DNA from: JBGPLH01 sp041486365 [NCBI: Thermodesulfobacteriota bacterium]
GTDB lineage: Bacteria > JAUYMQ01
Assembly: GCA_041486365.1 (NCBI GenBank)
Contig: JBGPLH010000196.1
Location: 1 to 6,382, forward strand
Direction: 5' to 3'
Length of the DNA stretch: 6,382 nucleotides
Shown here: piece by piece, positions 1-6,382 of the stretch
Layout: every line of letters starts with the position of its first letter
How positions within the stretch are numbered: position 1 is the first letter of the stretch
Made by a program: the position numbers and the translations under genes
The notes under the pieces: generated by a model
Told to the model about the DNA's origin: nothing
The model's database searches: none
What the model saw: the letters and a program-made list of their open reading frames with translations, nothing else

Positions 1-462
1 GAAGAAGAAGTCGCTCGACTCTCCCGCGTCCACGTTCGGGTTCGGCGCCGAGCCCGCACCGAAAAAGAAGATGCGCGAGCTGCCCGAAACCGTTGCGCTC
101 GTGATGTTCACGAGGCTGTCCGGCTCGCCGCCGGGGATCCAGCCGGCCCCCGTGGGCGTCCGGGTGGTCGGTCCCGCGCCGACGAACACGGAGATGCCGA
201 GGGTATCGATGCCGCCCGATGTGATGTTGACCTGGAAGACGAGGGTCGTGTCACCGGCGCCCGTCGTCCCGACGAGCTGCGTGCCCCCGGAGGGAACGCC
301 AGTGACCGCGCTGATAAAGTCGATCGTTCCCGTCGCGTCCGCGCTGGTGAACGACAGAGGATCGGGCGTCATGATAATCGCTGAGGCGGTGCCGGGCAGA
401 AATAACAGGCCGATCGCTAGCAGAAGAGCGATCCGCAATCTGGCCCCCGACTGCGGAAGCAT
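1..462 (-). CDS. Secreted protein of unknown function, PEP-CTERM-like style (3' end off window)
   Basis: This is the N-terminal 154 residues of a protein that runs off the left edge without a stop; its function is not recognised. The ATG at 462 is well placed: GGAGG sits four bases upstream. Residues 1-28 form a Sec signal peptide, with Arg8 and Arg10, a hydrophobic core at about 11-22 and an A-S-A cleavage site after residue 28. The mature part has no cysteine, is rich in Gly, Thr and Ser, and looks like beta-sandwich sequence. The segment at 145-154 (DAGESSDFFF) resembles the 'pGetSDlfFv' stretch common in secreted proteins that end in a PEP-CTERM sorting signal. That C-terminal signal would lie outside the window, so exosortase sorting is only inferred. 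A sigma-54-like promoter lies about 110-130 bases upstream. The gene is separated from uvrC by 327 bp and probably forms its own transcription unit. Confidence 0.8.
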   Translation of the reverse strand, partial: MLPQSGARLRIALLLAIGLLFLPGTASAIIMTPDPLSFTSADATGTIDFISAVTGVPSGGTQLVGTTGAGDTTLVFQVNITSGGIDTLGISVFVGAGPTTRTPTGAGWIPGGEPDSLVNITSATVSGSSRIFFFGAGSAPNPNVDAGESSDFFF

Positions 463-466
463 AGTT

Positions 467-471
467 CCTCC
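467..471 (-). promoter_or_regulatory. Shine-Dalgarno of the secreted-protein gene
   Basis: On the minus strand GGAGG lies four bases before the ATG at 462 (GGAGGAACTATG). It fixes the start and supports this as a real gene even though only part is visible. The 8-mer CTCGGAGG that contains it recurs 56 bases upstream (523-530), with no start codon beside that copy. Confidence 0.75.
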
Positions 472-574
472 GAGCTGTTGAGCACGTCCGTCAAAATGGT
501 CTTTTTTCAAAGGGGGGCGGGCCCTCCGAGTGTCCTCCCAGGAAACGCAGGGGAACCCGCCGCTTGGATTACAA

Positions 575-590
575 AGCAGTTTTCATGCCA
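575..590 (-). promoter_or_regulatory. Candidate sigma-54 (RpoN) -24/-12 promoter
   Basis: The minus strand reads CTGGCATGAAAACTGCT. Against the sigma-54 consensus TGGCACG-N4-TTGCW it keeps the invariant GG and GC with exactly ten bases between them and matches 10 of the 12 specified positions (C to T and T to C are the mismatches). The -12 cytosine is at 576, which predicts transcription from about 564 and a leader of about 100 bases to the ATG at 462. No comparable sigma-70 -35/-10 pair was seen in the gap. Seen: the match and its position upstream of a gene on the same strand. Inferred: that it is used. Confidence 0.5.
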
Positions 591-685
591 GATATGCCAG
601 AATTCCGTCATGGCTCTAAGCAGCCGGTATCACGGCATTTTAAAGACGATCTGGGCAATTTGAATTCATCGATTCAGAAAGTGTG

Positions 686-770
686 GGAAAAGTTTTTCCT
701 ATTTTATGCCATGACGTTCCGCCCCCGGGGAAAGTCTTTTCTCCCACTCAGCACGGGAAAATGAATCCCC
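686..770. repeat. Cluster of three short dyads of the GGGA..TCCC type
   Basis: Three related inverted repeats lie in a row: GGAAAAGTTTTTCC (686-699), GGGGAAAGTCTTTTCTCCC (727-745, imperfect) and GGGAAAATGAATCCC (755-769). The outer arms of the first two also pair with each other: GTGGGAAAAG at 683-692 against CTTTTCTCCCAC at 736-747, with a two-base bulge. Relative to the predicted sigma-54 start near 564 the centres are about 128, 172 and 198 bases upstream, in the usual range for enhancer-binding activator sites. They also immediately follow the uvrC stop, so part could act as RNA structure in the uvrC 3' end. No T-tract follows, so this does not look like a standard intrinsic terminator. 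Confidence 0.45.
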
Positions 771-789
771 TTTGCGAACGCTACGAATG

Positions 790-2670
790 TCAGGATCGAC
801 CTGGAAGGTCCGGCAGGTCGGCTGAGCCCGGGACCCCGCCCCGGAGTAGATCGAGGATCGCGCTCGCCGTCTGGGGCCCGATGCCCGGCACCTCGCAGAG
901 CGCCTCAGGCGTCGCCTCCCGGATGGCGCGAAGGCTCCCGAAGCGGCGCAGCAGCAGCCTCCGGCGTCCCCGCCCGATCCCCGGGATCTCCTCAAGCGCG
1001 GAGAGCAGCGTGAGCCGGCGCCGAAGCCACTTGTGGTATGCGATCGCGAAGCGGTGGGATTCGTCACGCAACCGCTGGAGGAGGAACATCGCCTGGGAAC
1101 CGGAGGGGAACCGCACGGGGTCCTTCACGTTAGGGATGTAGACCTTCTCCTCCGTCCGCGCCTTGGCGCGCATCCCCAGATGCGTGTCATCCGTGTACTT
1201 CGCGACGCTCGCGACGTCGACGCCGTCGATCTCGAGTTCCCGCAGCACCTCCAGCGCGATCCCGAGCTGTCCCTTCCCGCCGTCCATCACGATCAGATCC
1301 GGGAGATCCGCTTCCTCGCGCCCCCGCCGGAAACGCCGCGAGAGTACCTCCTTCATCATCCGGTAGTCGTCGGGCGTCTCGAGCGTCCTCACGCGGAACT
1401 TCTTGTAGCGCGAGGCGTCGGGCTTGCCGTCCGTGAAGGTCACGCAGGATCCCACGGGCAGCTTCCCCTGGAGGTTCGAGATGTCGTAGCACTCGATCCG
1501 AGCCGGGCGGCGGCGGAGGTGGAGCCGCTTTCTCAGCTCCTCCAGCGCCCCCTCCAGCGTCTCGCGGCTCTGGAGCCGCCGGGCCAGGGCGGCCTTCGCG
1601 TTCTCCTCCGCCATGCGCAGGAGCGCGGCCAGCTCGCCGCGCCTGGGCGCGATCACCCGGACGCGCCGGGCCGCCCGCTCCGCGAGGAAGGCCTCCAGGG
1701 CCTCGCGGCCCTCAATGTCCACGGGCAGGAGCACCTCGTCCGGCACCACGCGGTCCTCGGCATAGTACTGGGAGACGATCGAGGAGACGGCTTCCGCGTC
1801 GTCCATCCAGACGTTCGCGAGCGGCTGGCTCGTCCCGCCGAGCAGCTTCCCCTGCCGCACGAAGAGCACCTGGACCTCGGCCTGGTTCCCCTCCCGCGCC
1901 AGCGCGAACACGTCACGGTCGAGCGGGCGCTCGGAGACCACGCGCTGCCGCTCGATCGTCGCCTCGATGGCCTGGATCTGGTCGCGGATCTCGGCCGCAC
2001 GCTCGAAGTCTTCCTGTTCGGACGCGGCGCGCATCCGAGCCCGCAGGTCCTCGAGCAGCTCCCGGTTCTGGCCCCGGAGGAAGAGCGTCACGCCCCGCAC
2101 CAGCTCGTCGTAGCGCGGCCTGTCGACGTAGTCGCAGCAAGGGGCCACGCAGCGCTTCATCTGGAACTCGATGCAGGGGCGTCCGGCCCGCCGGTACTGG
2201 GCGAAGACGGGGTCGGAGCAGGACCGGAGCGGGAAGATCTTCTGGATGAGATTAACCGTCTCCCGCATCGACTGGCTCGAGGTGTAGGGGCCGAAGTAGA
2301 GCGAGCCATCGGGCTTCACCCGGCGTGTTGTCGTGAGGCGCGGGAACGCGTCCTGCACATTCAGGCGCAGACCGATGTAGGTCTTCTGGTCTCGCAGGCG
2401 GATGTTGTAGCGGGGGTGGTGCTTCTTGATGAGGTTGTTCTCGAGGATCAGCGCTTCCTTCTCGGTGGCCGTGACCAGCCAGTCGAGGTCGGCCACTTTC
2501 GGGACGAGGAACTGGACCGTCGGACGGCTGTCTCCCTTCGCGAAGTAGGTCCGCACGCGGCTTCTCAGGCTCTTCGCCTTGCCGACGTAGATCACCCGCC
2601 CCTCGGTGTCTTTCATCAAGTAGACGCCGGGGTCGGCAGGGAGGGCTTCGAGCTTTTCGGGGAGGGTCAT
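790..2670 (-). CDS. uvrC: UvrC, excinuclease ABC subunit C
   Basis: UvrC makes both incisions flanking a DNA lesion after UvrA/UvrB loading. The protein is 626 residues, near the usual length of about 610. The N-terminal GIY-YIG nuclease (about 12-92) shows GVY at 15-17, [14 protein letters not shown] at 26-39 with Tyr28, Lys31 and Arg38, Glu77, and Asn89; it makes the 3' incision. Cys151, Cys166, Cys174 and Cys178 match the Fe-S cluster cysteines known from E. coli UvrC, and an extra Cys179 follows. A UVR motif lies at about 216-236 for binding UvrB. The RNase H-like 5' nuclease has Asp396 (CYDISNLQG), Asp463 (VMDGGKGQ) and His539 (DESHRF). Tandem helix-hairpin-helix motifs (PGIG at 563-566 and 595-598) end the protein. 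The ATG at 2670 is chosen because family similarity begins there; the frame stays open to 2979 but reads as Arg/Ser/Pro-rich noise. No convincing Shine-Dalgarno precedes it. Confidence 0.97.
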   Translation of the reverse strand: MTLPEKLEALPADPGVYLMKDTEGRVIYVGKAKSLRSRVRTYFAKGDSRPTVQFLVPKVADLDWLVTATEKEALILENNLIKKHHPRYNIRLRDQKTYIGLRLNVQDAFPRLTTTRRVKPDGSLYFGPYTSSQSMRETVNLIQKIFPLRSCSDPVFAQYRRAGRPCIEFQMKRCVAPCCDYVDRPRYDELVRGVTLFLRGQNRELLEDLRARMRAASEQEDFERAAEIRDQIQAIEATIERQRVVSERPLDRDVFALAREGNQAEVQVLFVRQGKLLGGTSQPLANVWMDDAEAVSSIVSQYYAEDRVVPDEVLLPVDIEGREALEAFLAERAARRVRVIAPRRGELAALLRMAEENAKAALARRLQSRETLEGALEELRKRLHLRRRPARIECYDISNLQGKLPVGSCVTFTDGKPDASRYKKFRVRTLETPDDYRMMKEVLSRRFRRGREEADLPDLIVMDGGKGQLGIALEVLRELEIDGVDVASVAKYTDDTHLGMRAKARTEEKVYIPNVKDPVRFPSGSQAMFLLQRLRDESHRFAIAYHKWLRRRLTLLSALEEIPGIGRGRRRLLLRRFGSLRAIREATPEALCEVPGIGPQTASAILDLLRGGVPGSADLPDLPGRS

Positions 2671-3493
2671 GGAGACAGTATATCTCACACGGGGTGAGCG
2701 CCCGGAGCGCCCGGTCCTCCCGGCCAGGGCGACCGGCGCGTCGCCCCTGGGGCATCCGCAGCACCTCCTGCTGCCAGAAGACCGCCGCGAAGCGCCCCGT
2801 GTGATGGATCGCGTCGATCCAGATCGCCGGAACGAAGCGGGCCTGCCAGGCGCGCCACTGCGTGAAATTCTCGTAGCGGGACGTGGCGCAGAACCAGACC
2901 GTGGTGGCCAGCGCGAAGGCGGCGACCGCGCCCGCGCCCGCCCGGAGCCAGACCCGCGGGCGCTCCGGCGCGAGGGCATGGGCGAGGAGCAGCGCTCCCG
3001 CCGCGAGGGACGCCGTCCCGAGGAGGTAGACGAGGACCGCGTTGTACCAACCGATCCGGCTCCAGCCGCCCAGCCGGATCCCGAGGGGGAAGAAGACGGG
3101 CAATCCGCCCCAGGGCCCGGGCGGGGTGGGAAGATCGCCGAGCAGGTGCACGAGCCCGCCCGCGAAGAGGGCGCGGGAGGCGACCCGGAGGAGATCCGCG
3201 CGCTCCGTCGGGTCCATGCGACGCCCGAAGATCGCCGCGGCCATGGACGGGATCAGCATGGCGAGGAACGCGCAGCCGAGGATCGAGTGGAGGAACTGCC
3301 GGTGGGAATACCAGGCCGAGCCGAAGTAGACCCGGTGGCTGAAGAGGAGCGATACCGAGTCGAGATCAGGGGCGAGCGCCCCCATCGTGGTCCAGGCGAT
3401 CCAGCGGCCCCGCCCTCGCAGTGGCCCCGGCCAGGCGCATGCCGCGATCGTCCCGGCCAGCGCCCCCGTGAGCCCGTGCTCGACGGGGCTCAT
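2252..3493 (-). CDS. Membrane-bound putative metal-dependent hydrolase, YdjM-like; frame overruns uvrC
   Basis: The N-terminal 245 or so residues look like the YdjM/DUF457 family of inner-membrane putative hydrolases, whose substrate is unknown. Visible family marks are His6, APDLD at 41-45, HRQFLHS at 64-70, and HLLGD at 116-120 followed by a Pro/Gly-rich loop. These His and Asp residues probably bind metal. Hydrophobic segments at about 33-50, 70-90, 103-119, 148-173 and 185-203 suggest a multi-pass membrane protein. Its ATG overlaps the uvrB stop (ATGA), with GGAG eight bases upstream, so it is coupled to uvrB. The frame does not stop before uvrC: it continues 419 bp into it (413 residues in all), and the part after about residue 250 is Arg/Pro-rich, typical of out-of-frame GC-rich DNA. 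A one-base shift near 2690-2770 would instead give a stop at 2685-2687 and a protein of about 268 residues. The start and core are well supported; the true C-terminus is not. Confidence 0.75.
   Translation of the reverse strand: MSPVEHGLTGALAGTIAACAWPGPLRGRGRWIAWTTMGALAPDLDSVSLLFSHRVYFGSAWYSHRQFLHSILGCAFLAMLIPSMAAAIFGRRMDPTERADLLRVASRALFAGGLVHLLGDLPTPPGPWGGLPVFFPLGIRLGGWSRIGWYNAVLVYLLGTASLAAGALLLAHALAPERPRVWLRAGAGAVAAFALATTVWFCATSRYENFTQWRAWQARFVPAIWIDAIHHTGRFAAVFWQQEVLRMPQGRRAGRPGREDRALRALTPCEIYCLHDPPRKARSPPCRPRRLLDERHRGAGDLRRQGEEPEKPRADLLREGRQPSDGPVPRPESGRPRLAGHGHREGSADPREQPHQEAPPPLQHPPARPEDLHRSAPECAGRVPAPHDNTPGEARWLALLRPLHLEPVDAGDG
2677..2682 (-). promoter_or_regulatory. Candidate -10 box for leaderless uvrC transcription
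   Basis: The minus strand reads TATACTGTCTCCATG: a near-consensus -10 hexamer, six bases, then the uvrC ATG. With normal spacing transcription would begin at the A of the ATG, the arrangement of leaderless genes driven by TANNNT boxes. It stands out in otherwise G/C-dominated sequence, and there is no good -35 seventeen bases upstream and no Shine-Dalgarno. A short dyad, CTCAC-N5-GTGAG (2684-2698), abuts it on the upstream side. Promoter use is inferred. Confidence 0.4.
2684..2698. repeat. Inverted repeat CTCAC-N5-GTGAG next to the uvrC start
   Basis: A perfect 5-bp inverted repeat (CTCACACGGGGTGAG on the plus strand) lies one base upstream of the TATACT box and 13 bases before the uvrC ATG. 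It could be an operator half-site pair or chance. It does not match the LexA boxes I know (CTG-N10-CAG or GAAC-N4-GTTC). Confidence 0.25.
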
Positions 3494-5592
3494 CCCGCCG
3501 TCTCCGGGTCGTCGGTGATCGCGCCGTCACCCCCGAGGGCCAGCTCCTGCGTCTCGAGCCGGTGGATCCGGTCCCGCAGCTCCGCCGCACGCTCGAACTC
3601 GAGCTTCTCCGCCGCCTCCCGCATCTCCTTTCGCAGCGCCGCGACCTGCTTGCGGACCTCCTTTGGAGGGAGATAGGGCGCCGCTTCCTCCGCGGCGAGG
3701 GGGACCGTCACGTAATCCTGCTCGTAGATCGACGCGCGGATATCGTGAATCGCCGAGCGAATGGTCTCCGGCGTGATCCCGTGCTCGCGGTTGTAGGCCT
3801 CCTGGAGTACCCGGCGCCGGTTCGTCTCGGCGATGGTCCGGCGCATGGATTCGGTGATCGTGTCGGCGTAGAGGAACACCGTGCCCTCCACGTTCCGCGA
3901 CGCGCGGCCGCAAGTCTGCATGAGCGACCGCTCGCTGCGCAGGAACCCCTCCTTGTCGGCGTCGAGGATCGCGACGAGGCTCACCTCGGGCAGATCGAGT
4001 CCCTCGCGCAGCAGGTTGATCCCGACGAGCACGTCGAAGGCGCCGAGCCGCAGGTCGCGGAGGATCTCCATCCGCTCGAGCGTCTGGATCTCCGAGTGGA
4101 GGTAGCGCACCCGAACGCCCAGATCCGCGTAGTACTCCGTGAGCTCCTCCGACATGCGCTTCGTCAGCGTCGTCACCAGTACCCGATGGCCCTTCGCGAC
4201 CCGCGCGCGGATCTCACCGAGGAGATCGTCCACCTGCCCCTTCGCCGGGCGTACCTCGATCGCCGGGTCCATGAGCCCTGTGGGCCGGATGATCTGCTCC
4301 ACCACGAGGCCGTTCGACCGGCGCATCTCCCACTCGGCCGGCGTGGCGGACACGTACACGCACTGGCTCATCCGCTCCTCGAACTCGCCGAAGGTGAGCG
4401 GCCGGTTGTCGAGCGCCGAGGGGAGACGGAAGCCGAACTCGACGAGGGTCTCCTTGCGCGAGCGATCGCCGCGGTACATGCCGCCGATCTGCGGGATGGC
4501 GATATGGCTCTCGTCGACGAACAGGAGGAAATCCTCGGGGAAGTAGTCGAGGAGCGTGAAGGGAGGCTCGCCCGGCGCGCGGCCGTCGAGGTGGCGCGAG
4601 TAGTTCTCGATCCCGTGGCAGAAACCCATCTCCTGCAGCATCTCGACGTCGAAGCGCGTGCGCTGCTCCAGGCGCTGCATCTCGAGCAGCTTCCCCTGGG
4701 ACCTGAGCTCGACCAGGCGCTGGGCCATTTCCTCCTGGATCCCGCCGATCGCCTTCTTCAGCCGTTCTTCCGTGGTGACATAGTGGCTCGCGGGGTACAC
4801 CGCCACCCGGCGGAGCCGGCGCACCGCGACGCCGCGAAGCGGATCGATCTCTGAGATCGATTCCACGAAATCGCCGAAGAACTCCACCCGAAGCGCGAGG
4901 TCCCCCTCGTAGGCGGGGAAGATCTCCACGACGTCGCCGCGGACGCGGAACGTCCCCCGGTGGAAGTCGACGTCGTTGCGCTGGTACTGCATGTCGACGA
5001 GCTTGCGGAGCACCTCGTCGCGCCTGGCTTCCTGCTCCGCCTCGACGTACAGCAACATGTCGAAGTAAGAGTCCGGGGAGCCGAGGCCGTAGATGCAGGA
5101 GACGGACGCCACGACGATCACGTCGCGCCGGGACAGGACCGACCGCGTGGCCGAGTGCCGCAGCTTGTCGATCTCCTCGTTGATCTGCGCGTCCTTCTCG
5201 ATGAAGGTGTCCGTGCGCGGGACGTAGGCCTCCGGCTGGTAGTAGTCGTAGTAAGAGACGAAGTACTCGACGGCGTTCCCGGGAAAGAGCTGGCGGAACT
5301 CGGCGAAGAGCTGGGCGGCGAGCGTCTTGTTCGGTGCGAGGATCAGCGCGGGGCGGCTCGATCGCGCGATCGCGTGGGCCATCGTGAAGGTCTTGCCGGA
5401 GCCCGTGATTCCCAGCAGGACCTGGTGCTCGACGCCGCGGGCGAGGTTCTCCGAGAGCTGATCGATGGCCGCGGGCTGATCGCCCCGGGGTGTGAAACCG
5501 CTCACGAGCTGGAAGGGGCGCTCCTCCCGCGCCGCCTGCACGCGCTTTCCCCGGCGCCCGGCCGGAACCGGGTCTTCGCGGGTCTCCTTCAT
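3490..5592 (-). CDS. uvrB: UvrB, excinuclease ABC subunit B
   Basis: UvrB is the DNA helicase-like subunit that takes lesions from UvrA, verifies damage and recruits UvrC. The 700-residue protein has Walker A GITGSGKT (61-68), the DNA-clamping beta-hairpin with [13 protein letters not shown] (113-125), the Walker B-type DESH (360-363), SATP (415-418), helicase motif V region around [12 protein letters not shown] (524-535), motif [11 protein letters not shown] (559-567) and a C-terminal UVR domain (about 646-681) that pairs with the UVR motif of UvrC. Motif VI differs from the usual QTIGRAARN by Ile to Cys and Ala to Ser; the two arginines are kept. Family similarity begins near residue 26 (RPFQLVSGF), so this start adds about 25 basic residues. 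It is kept because its ATG overlaps the upstream stop (ATGA) and GGAAGGGG lies just before it. A GTG at codon 18 is an alternative. The next gene overlaps by 4 bp. Confidence 0.97.
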   Translation of the reverse strand: MKETREDPVPAGRRGKRVQAAREERPFQLVSGFTPRGDQPAAIDQLSENLARGVEHQVLLGITGSGKTFTMAHAIARSSRPALILAPNKTLAAQLFAEFRQLFPGNAVEYFVSYYDYYQPEAYVPRTDTFIEKDAQINEEIDKLRHSATRSVLSRRDVIVVASVSCIYGLGSPDSYFDMLLYVEAEQEARRDEVLRKLVDMQYQRNDVDFHRGTFRVRGDVVEIFPAYEGDLALRVEFFGDFVESISEIDPLRGVAVRRLRRVAVYPASHYVTTEERLKKAIGGIQEEMAQRLVELRSQGKLLEMQRLEQRTRFDVEMLQEMGFCHGIENYSRHLDGRAPGEPPFTLLDYFPEDFLLFVDESHIAIPQIGGMYRGDRSRKETLVEFGFRLPSALDNRPLTFGEFEERMSQCVYVSATPAEWEMRRSNGLVVEQIIRPTGLMDPAIEVRPAKGQVDDLLGEIRARVAKGHRVLVTTLTKRMSEELTEYYADLGVRVRYLHSEIQTLERMEILRDLRLGAFDVLVGINLLREGLDLPEVSLVAILDADKEGFLRSERSLMQTCGRASRNVEGTVFLYADTITESMRRTIAETNRRRVLQEAYNREHGITPETIRSAIHDIRASIYEQDYVTVPLAAEEAAPYLPPKEVRKQVAALRKEMREAAEKLEFERAAELRDRIHRLETQELALGGDGAITDDPETAG
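5589..5592 (-). other. ATGA stop/start overlap, lipase to uvrB
   Basis: The TGA of the lipoprotein hydrolase shares bases with the ATG of uvrB, a junction that commonly gives translational coupling. An SD-like GGAAGGGG lies a few bases upstream inside the lipase gene. The same kind of junction occurs at 6275-6278 (GTGA) and 3490-3493 (ATGA), which is the main evidence that these genes form one operon. Confidence 0.85.
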
Positions 5593-6278
5593 CGCCCCTT
5601 CCCTTCCGGCGCCGACAGCGCGTCCCGCACCGCGCGGATCACGCCGTCATGGCGGAGCAGCCGGTTGTGCGGCGGGCAGCAGAGGGTCACGTTCCTCGCC
5701 CCGTCCAGGCGCGCGCTCGCCGGCGACGCCACGCGGTCCGTCGCGCCGGCGATGGAGAGGATGGGCACCGGAACCGCGGCGCCCGCGCGCCCGAGGTCGG
5801 CGAGGAACTCGCTTCCCGCGCGCATCTCCAGGCAGGCGGGCTCCTCGCAGGTCCGGGCGATCGGCGTCCCGTGATTCGGCGCGCCGACCGTGATCACCGC
5901 GCGCAGATGCGCCGCAGCGCCCCCCGGCCCCGCGGCCCAGCGGGCCGCGAGCCCGCCCATACTGTAGCCCACGAGCCCGATCCGGCAGCCGCTCCGCGCC
6001 TGCAGGCTCGCCGCGTCCGCGGCGGCGAGCCTTCCCCAGGCCTCGATGGGCTCTCCCGCCGGCAGATCCACCGCCCGCAGGTCCCCGCGCGCCCATCCGT
6101 CCGCGAGCAGCGCATCGATCAGGCGATCGAAGCTCGCCGCGCCGCCGCCGTACCCGTGCAGCATCAGCACCGGGGGCCGCTCGCAGCGTGTCTCGCGCCG
6201 GCATCCCGCTGCGAGCAGCGCGATGGCCGCCAGCGCGAGCGGCGTCAGCGCCATACAGGCGCTCGCTCGGGCCCTCAC
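5589..6278 (-). CDS. Alpha/beta-hydrolase lipoprotein, lipase-like
   Basis: This is a 229-residue predicted esterase/lipase anchored as a lipoprotein. Residues 1-25 form a type II signal peptide ending LLAAG before Cys26. The hydrolase fold is clear: the oxyanion-loop HGYGGG (41-46), the nucleophile elbow GYSMGG with Ser106, GAPNHGTP (132-139) typical of class 2/PGAP1-like lipases, Asp181 in AGATDRV and His204 in CPPHNRLL. Ser106-Asp181-His204 forms a complete candidate triad. The NHGTP loop is shared with triacylglycerol lipases and similar acyl-ester hydrolases; the substrate cannot be told. Extra cysteines (32, 98, 144, 149, 200, 201) are compatible with disulfides in the periplasm. The start is taken as the GTG at 6278, which overlaps the upstream stop (GTGA) with AAGGCGGGG before it; an ATG at 6254 is possible but would shorten the signal peptide's N-region. 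Its stop overlaps the uvrB start, so it is coupled to a repair gene with no obvious functional link. Confidence 0.88.
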   Translation of the reverse strand: MRARASACMALTPLALAAIALLAAGCRRETRCERPPVLMLHGYGGGAASFDRLIDALLADGWARGDLRAVDLPAGEPIEAWGRLAAADAASLQARSGCRIGLVGYSMGGLAARWAAGPGGAAAHLRAVITVGAPNHGTPIARTCEEPACLEMRAGSEFLADLGRAGAAVPVPILSIAGATDRVASPASARLDGARNVTLCCPPHNRLLRHDGVIRAVRDALSAPEGKGR

Positions 6279-6382
6279 AGGAGCCCCGCCTTGATCTCCT
6301 CGTAGACCTGCCGGCTCCGAAGGAGATCGGTGTGCGTCACGCCGCGCATCTCGATGTTCCGGGCGCCCTTGAGCCAGGATGA
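6275..6382 (-). CDS. C-terminus of a probable alpha/beta-hydrolase (lipase-like), 5' end off window
   Basis: Only the last 35 codons are present, open to the right edge. The sequence ARNIEMRGVTHTDLLRSR followed by a helix ending in a stop resembles the tail of class 2 lipases, where '(N) v.l.gv.H..ll.s..v' carries the catalytic histidine; here that would be the His of GVTHTDLL. The TGA stop overlaps the GTG start of the next lipase-like gene (GTGA). If the reading is right, two alpha/beta-hydrolases sit in tandem at the head of the visible operon. The family call rests on a very short stretch. Confidence 0.55.
   Translation of the reverse strand, partial: SSWLKGARNIEMRGVTHTDLLRSRQVYEEIKAGLL

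Larger units (their letters stand above)
463..789. other. Intergenic regulatory gap between uvrC and the secreted-protein gene
   Basis: This 327-bp stretch holds no gene I can support. It is clearly more AT-rich than its surroundings, especially at 571-720 where A/T runs are frequent. From the uvrC side it contains the three dyads (686-770), a neutral AT-rich stretch, the sigma-54-like promoter (575-590), a G/C-rich leader with GGGCCC near 519-524, and the Shine-Dalgarno. Small plus-strand frames here lack ribosome binding sites and protein-like composition. No clear rho-independent terminator for the repair operon was found. Confidence 0.6.

Noticed and set aside
467-530. Direct repeat CTCGGAGG, one copy being the Shine-Dalgarno
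   Set aside because: It is only eight bases, the upstream copy has no start codon nearby and no pairing partner was seen, so it is probably chance.
478-764. Two small plus-strand open frames in the gap
   Set aside because: There is no ribosome binding site, composition is not protein-like, and the stretch is better explained as regulatory DNA.
727-789. Rho-independent terminator after uvrC
   Set aside because: Short stems such as GGGAGA-N6-TTTCCC exist on the minus strand, but none is followed by a T-run.
771-790. LexA-type box suggested by CGAACGCTACGAATG
   Set aside because: The second half-site GTTC is missing, and the site lies downstream of uvrC rather than before a repair gene.
1033-2697. 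Long plus-strand open frame (about 554 codons) opposite uvrC
   Set aside because: It lies wholly antisense to a well-supported uvrC, is Arg/Leu/His/Glu-rich with no recognisable domain, and is expected from GC-rich codon bias.
2671-2979. In-frame N-terminal extension of UvrC from an upstream ATG
   Set aside because: The added 103 residues are Arg/Ser/Pro-rich and overlap the hydrolase's conserved frame; UvrC similarity begins right at the ATG at 2670.
3562-4854. Long plus-strand open frame (about 430 codons) opposite uvrB
   Set aside because: It mirrors the conserved uvrB frame and has low-complexity Arg/Leu/His composition with no motif of its own.

Overview
The window is a GC-rich bacterial chromosome segment in which every supported gene lies on the minus strand, so the genes read from the right edge to the left. 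A lipobox signal peptide, a Sec-signal secreted protein and a sigma-54-type promoter candidate suggest a Gram-negative, environmental-type bacterium. I cannot assign a phylum from this sequence alone.

Layout in transcription order. (1) 6275-6382: the last 35 residues of a gene that enters from the right edge, probably an alpha/beta-hydrolase (lipase-like). (2) 5589-6278: a complete alpha/beta-hydrolase lipoprotein. (3) 3490-5592: uvrB. (4) 2252-3493: a YdjM-like, membrane-bound, putative metal-dependent hydrolase. (5) 790-2670: uvrC. The first three junctions are 4-bp stop/start overlaps (GTGA, ATGA, ATGA), so genes 1 to 4 look like one translationally coupled operon. The fourth junction is odd: the hydrolase frame has no stop before uvrC and runs 419 bp into it in another frame. 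uvrC itself lacks a clear Shine-Dalgarno but has a TATACT box six bases before its ATG, as in leaderless genes.

After uvrC comes a 327-bp, comparatively AT-rich gap (463-789) with three GGGA..TCCC-type dyads (686-770) and a good sigma-54 -24/-12 match (575-590). It leads to (6) 1-462, the N-terminal 154 residues of a secreted, cysteine-free protein whose style resembles PEP-CTERM/exosortase substrates. Its C-terminus is off the window.

Functionally, UvrB and UvrC are the damage-verification and dual-incision proteins of nucleotide excision repair. Placing them in one unit with two lipase-like hydrolases and a membrane hydrolase is unusual. The most interesting material is the layered regulatory gap and the uvrC start region. 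Both are inferences from sequence patterns, and there is no strong evidence for a wholly new multi-gene system.
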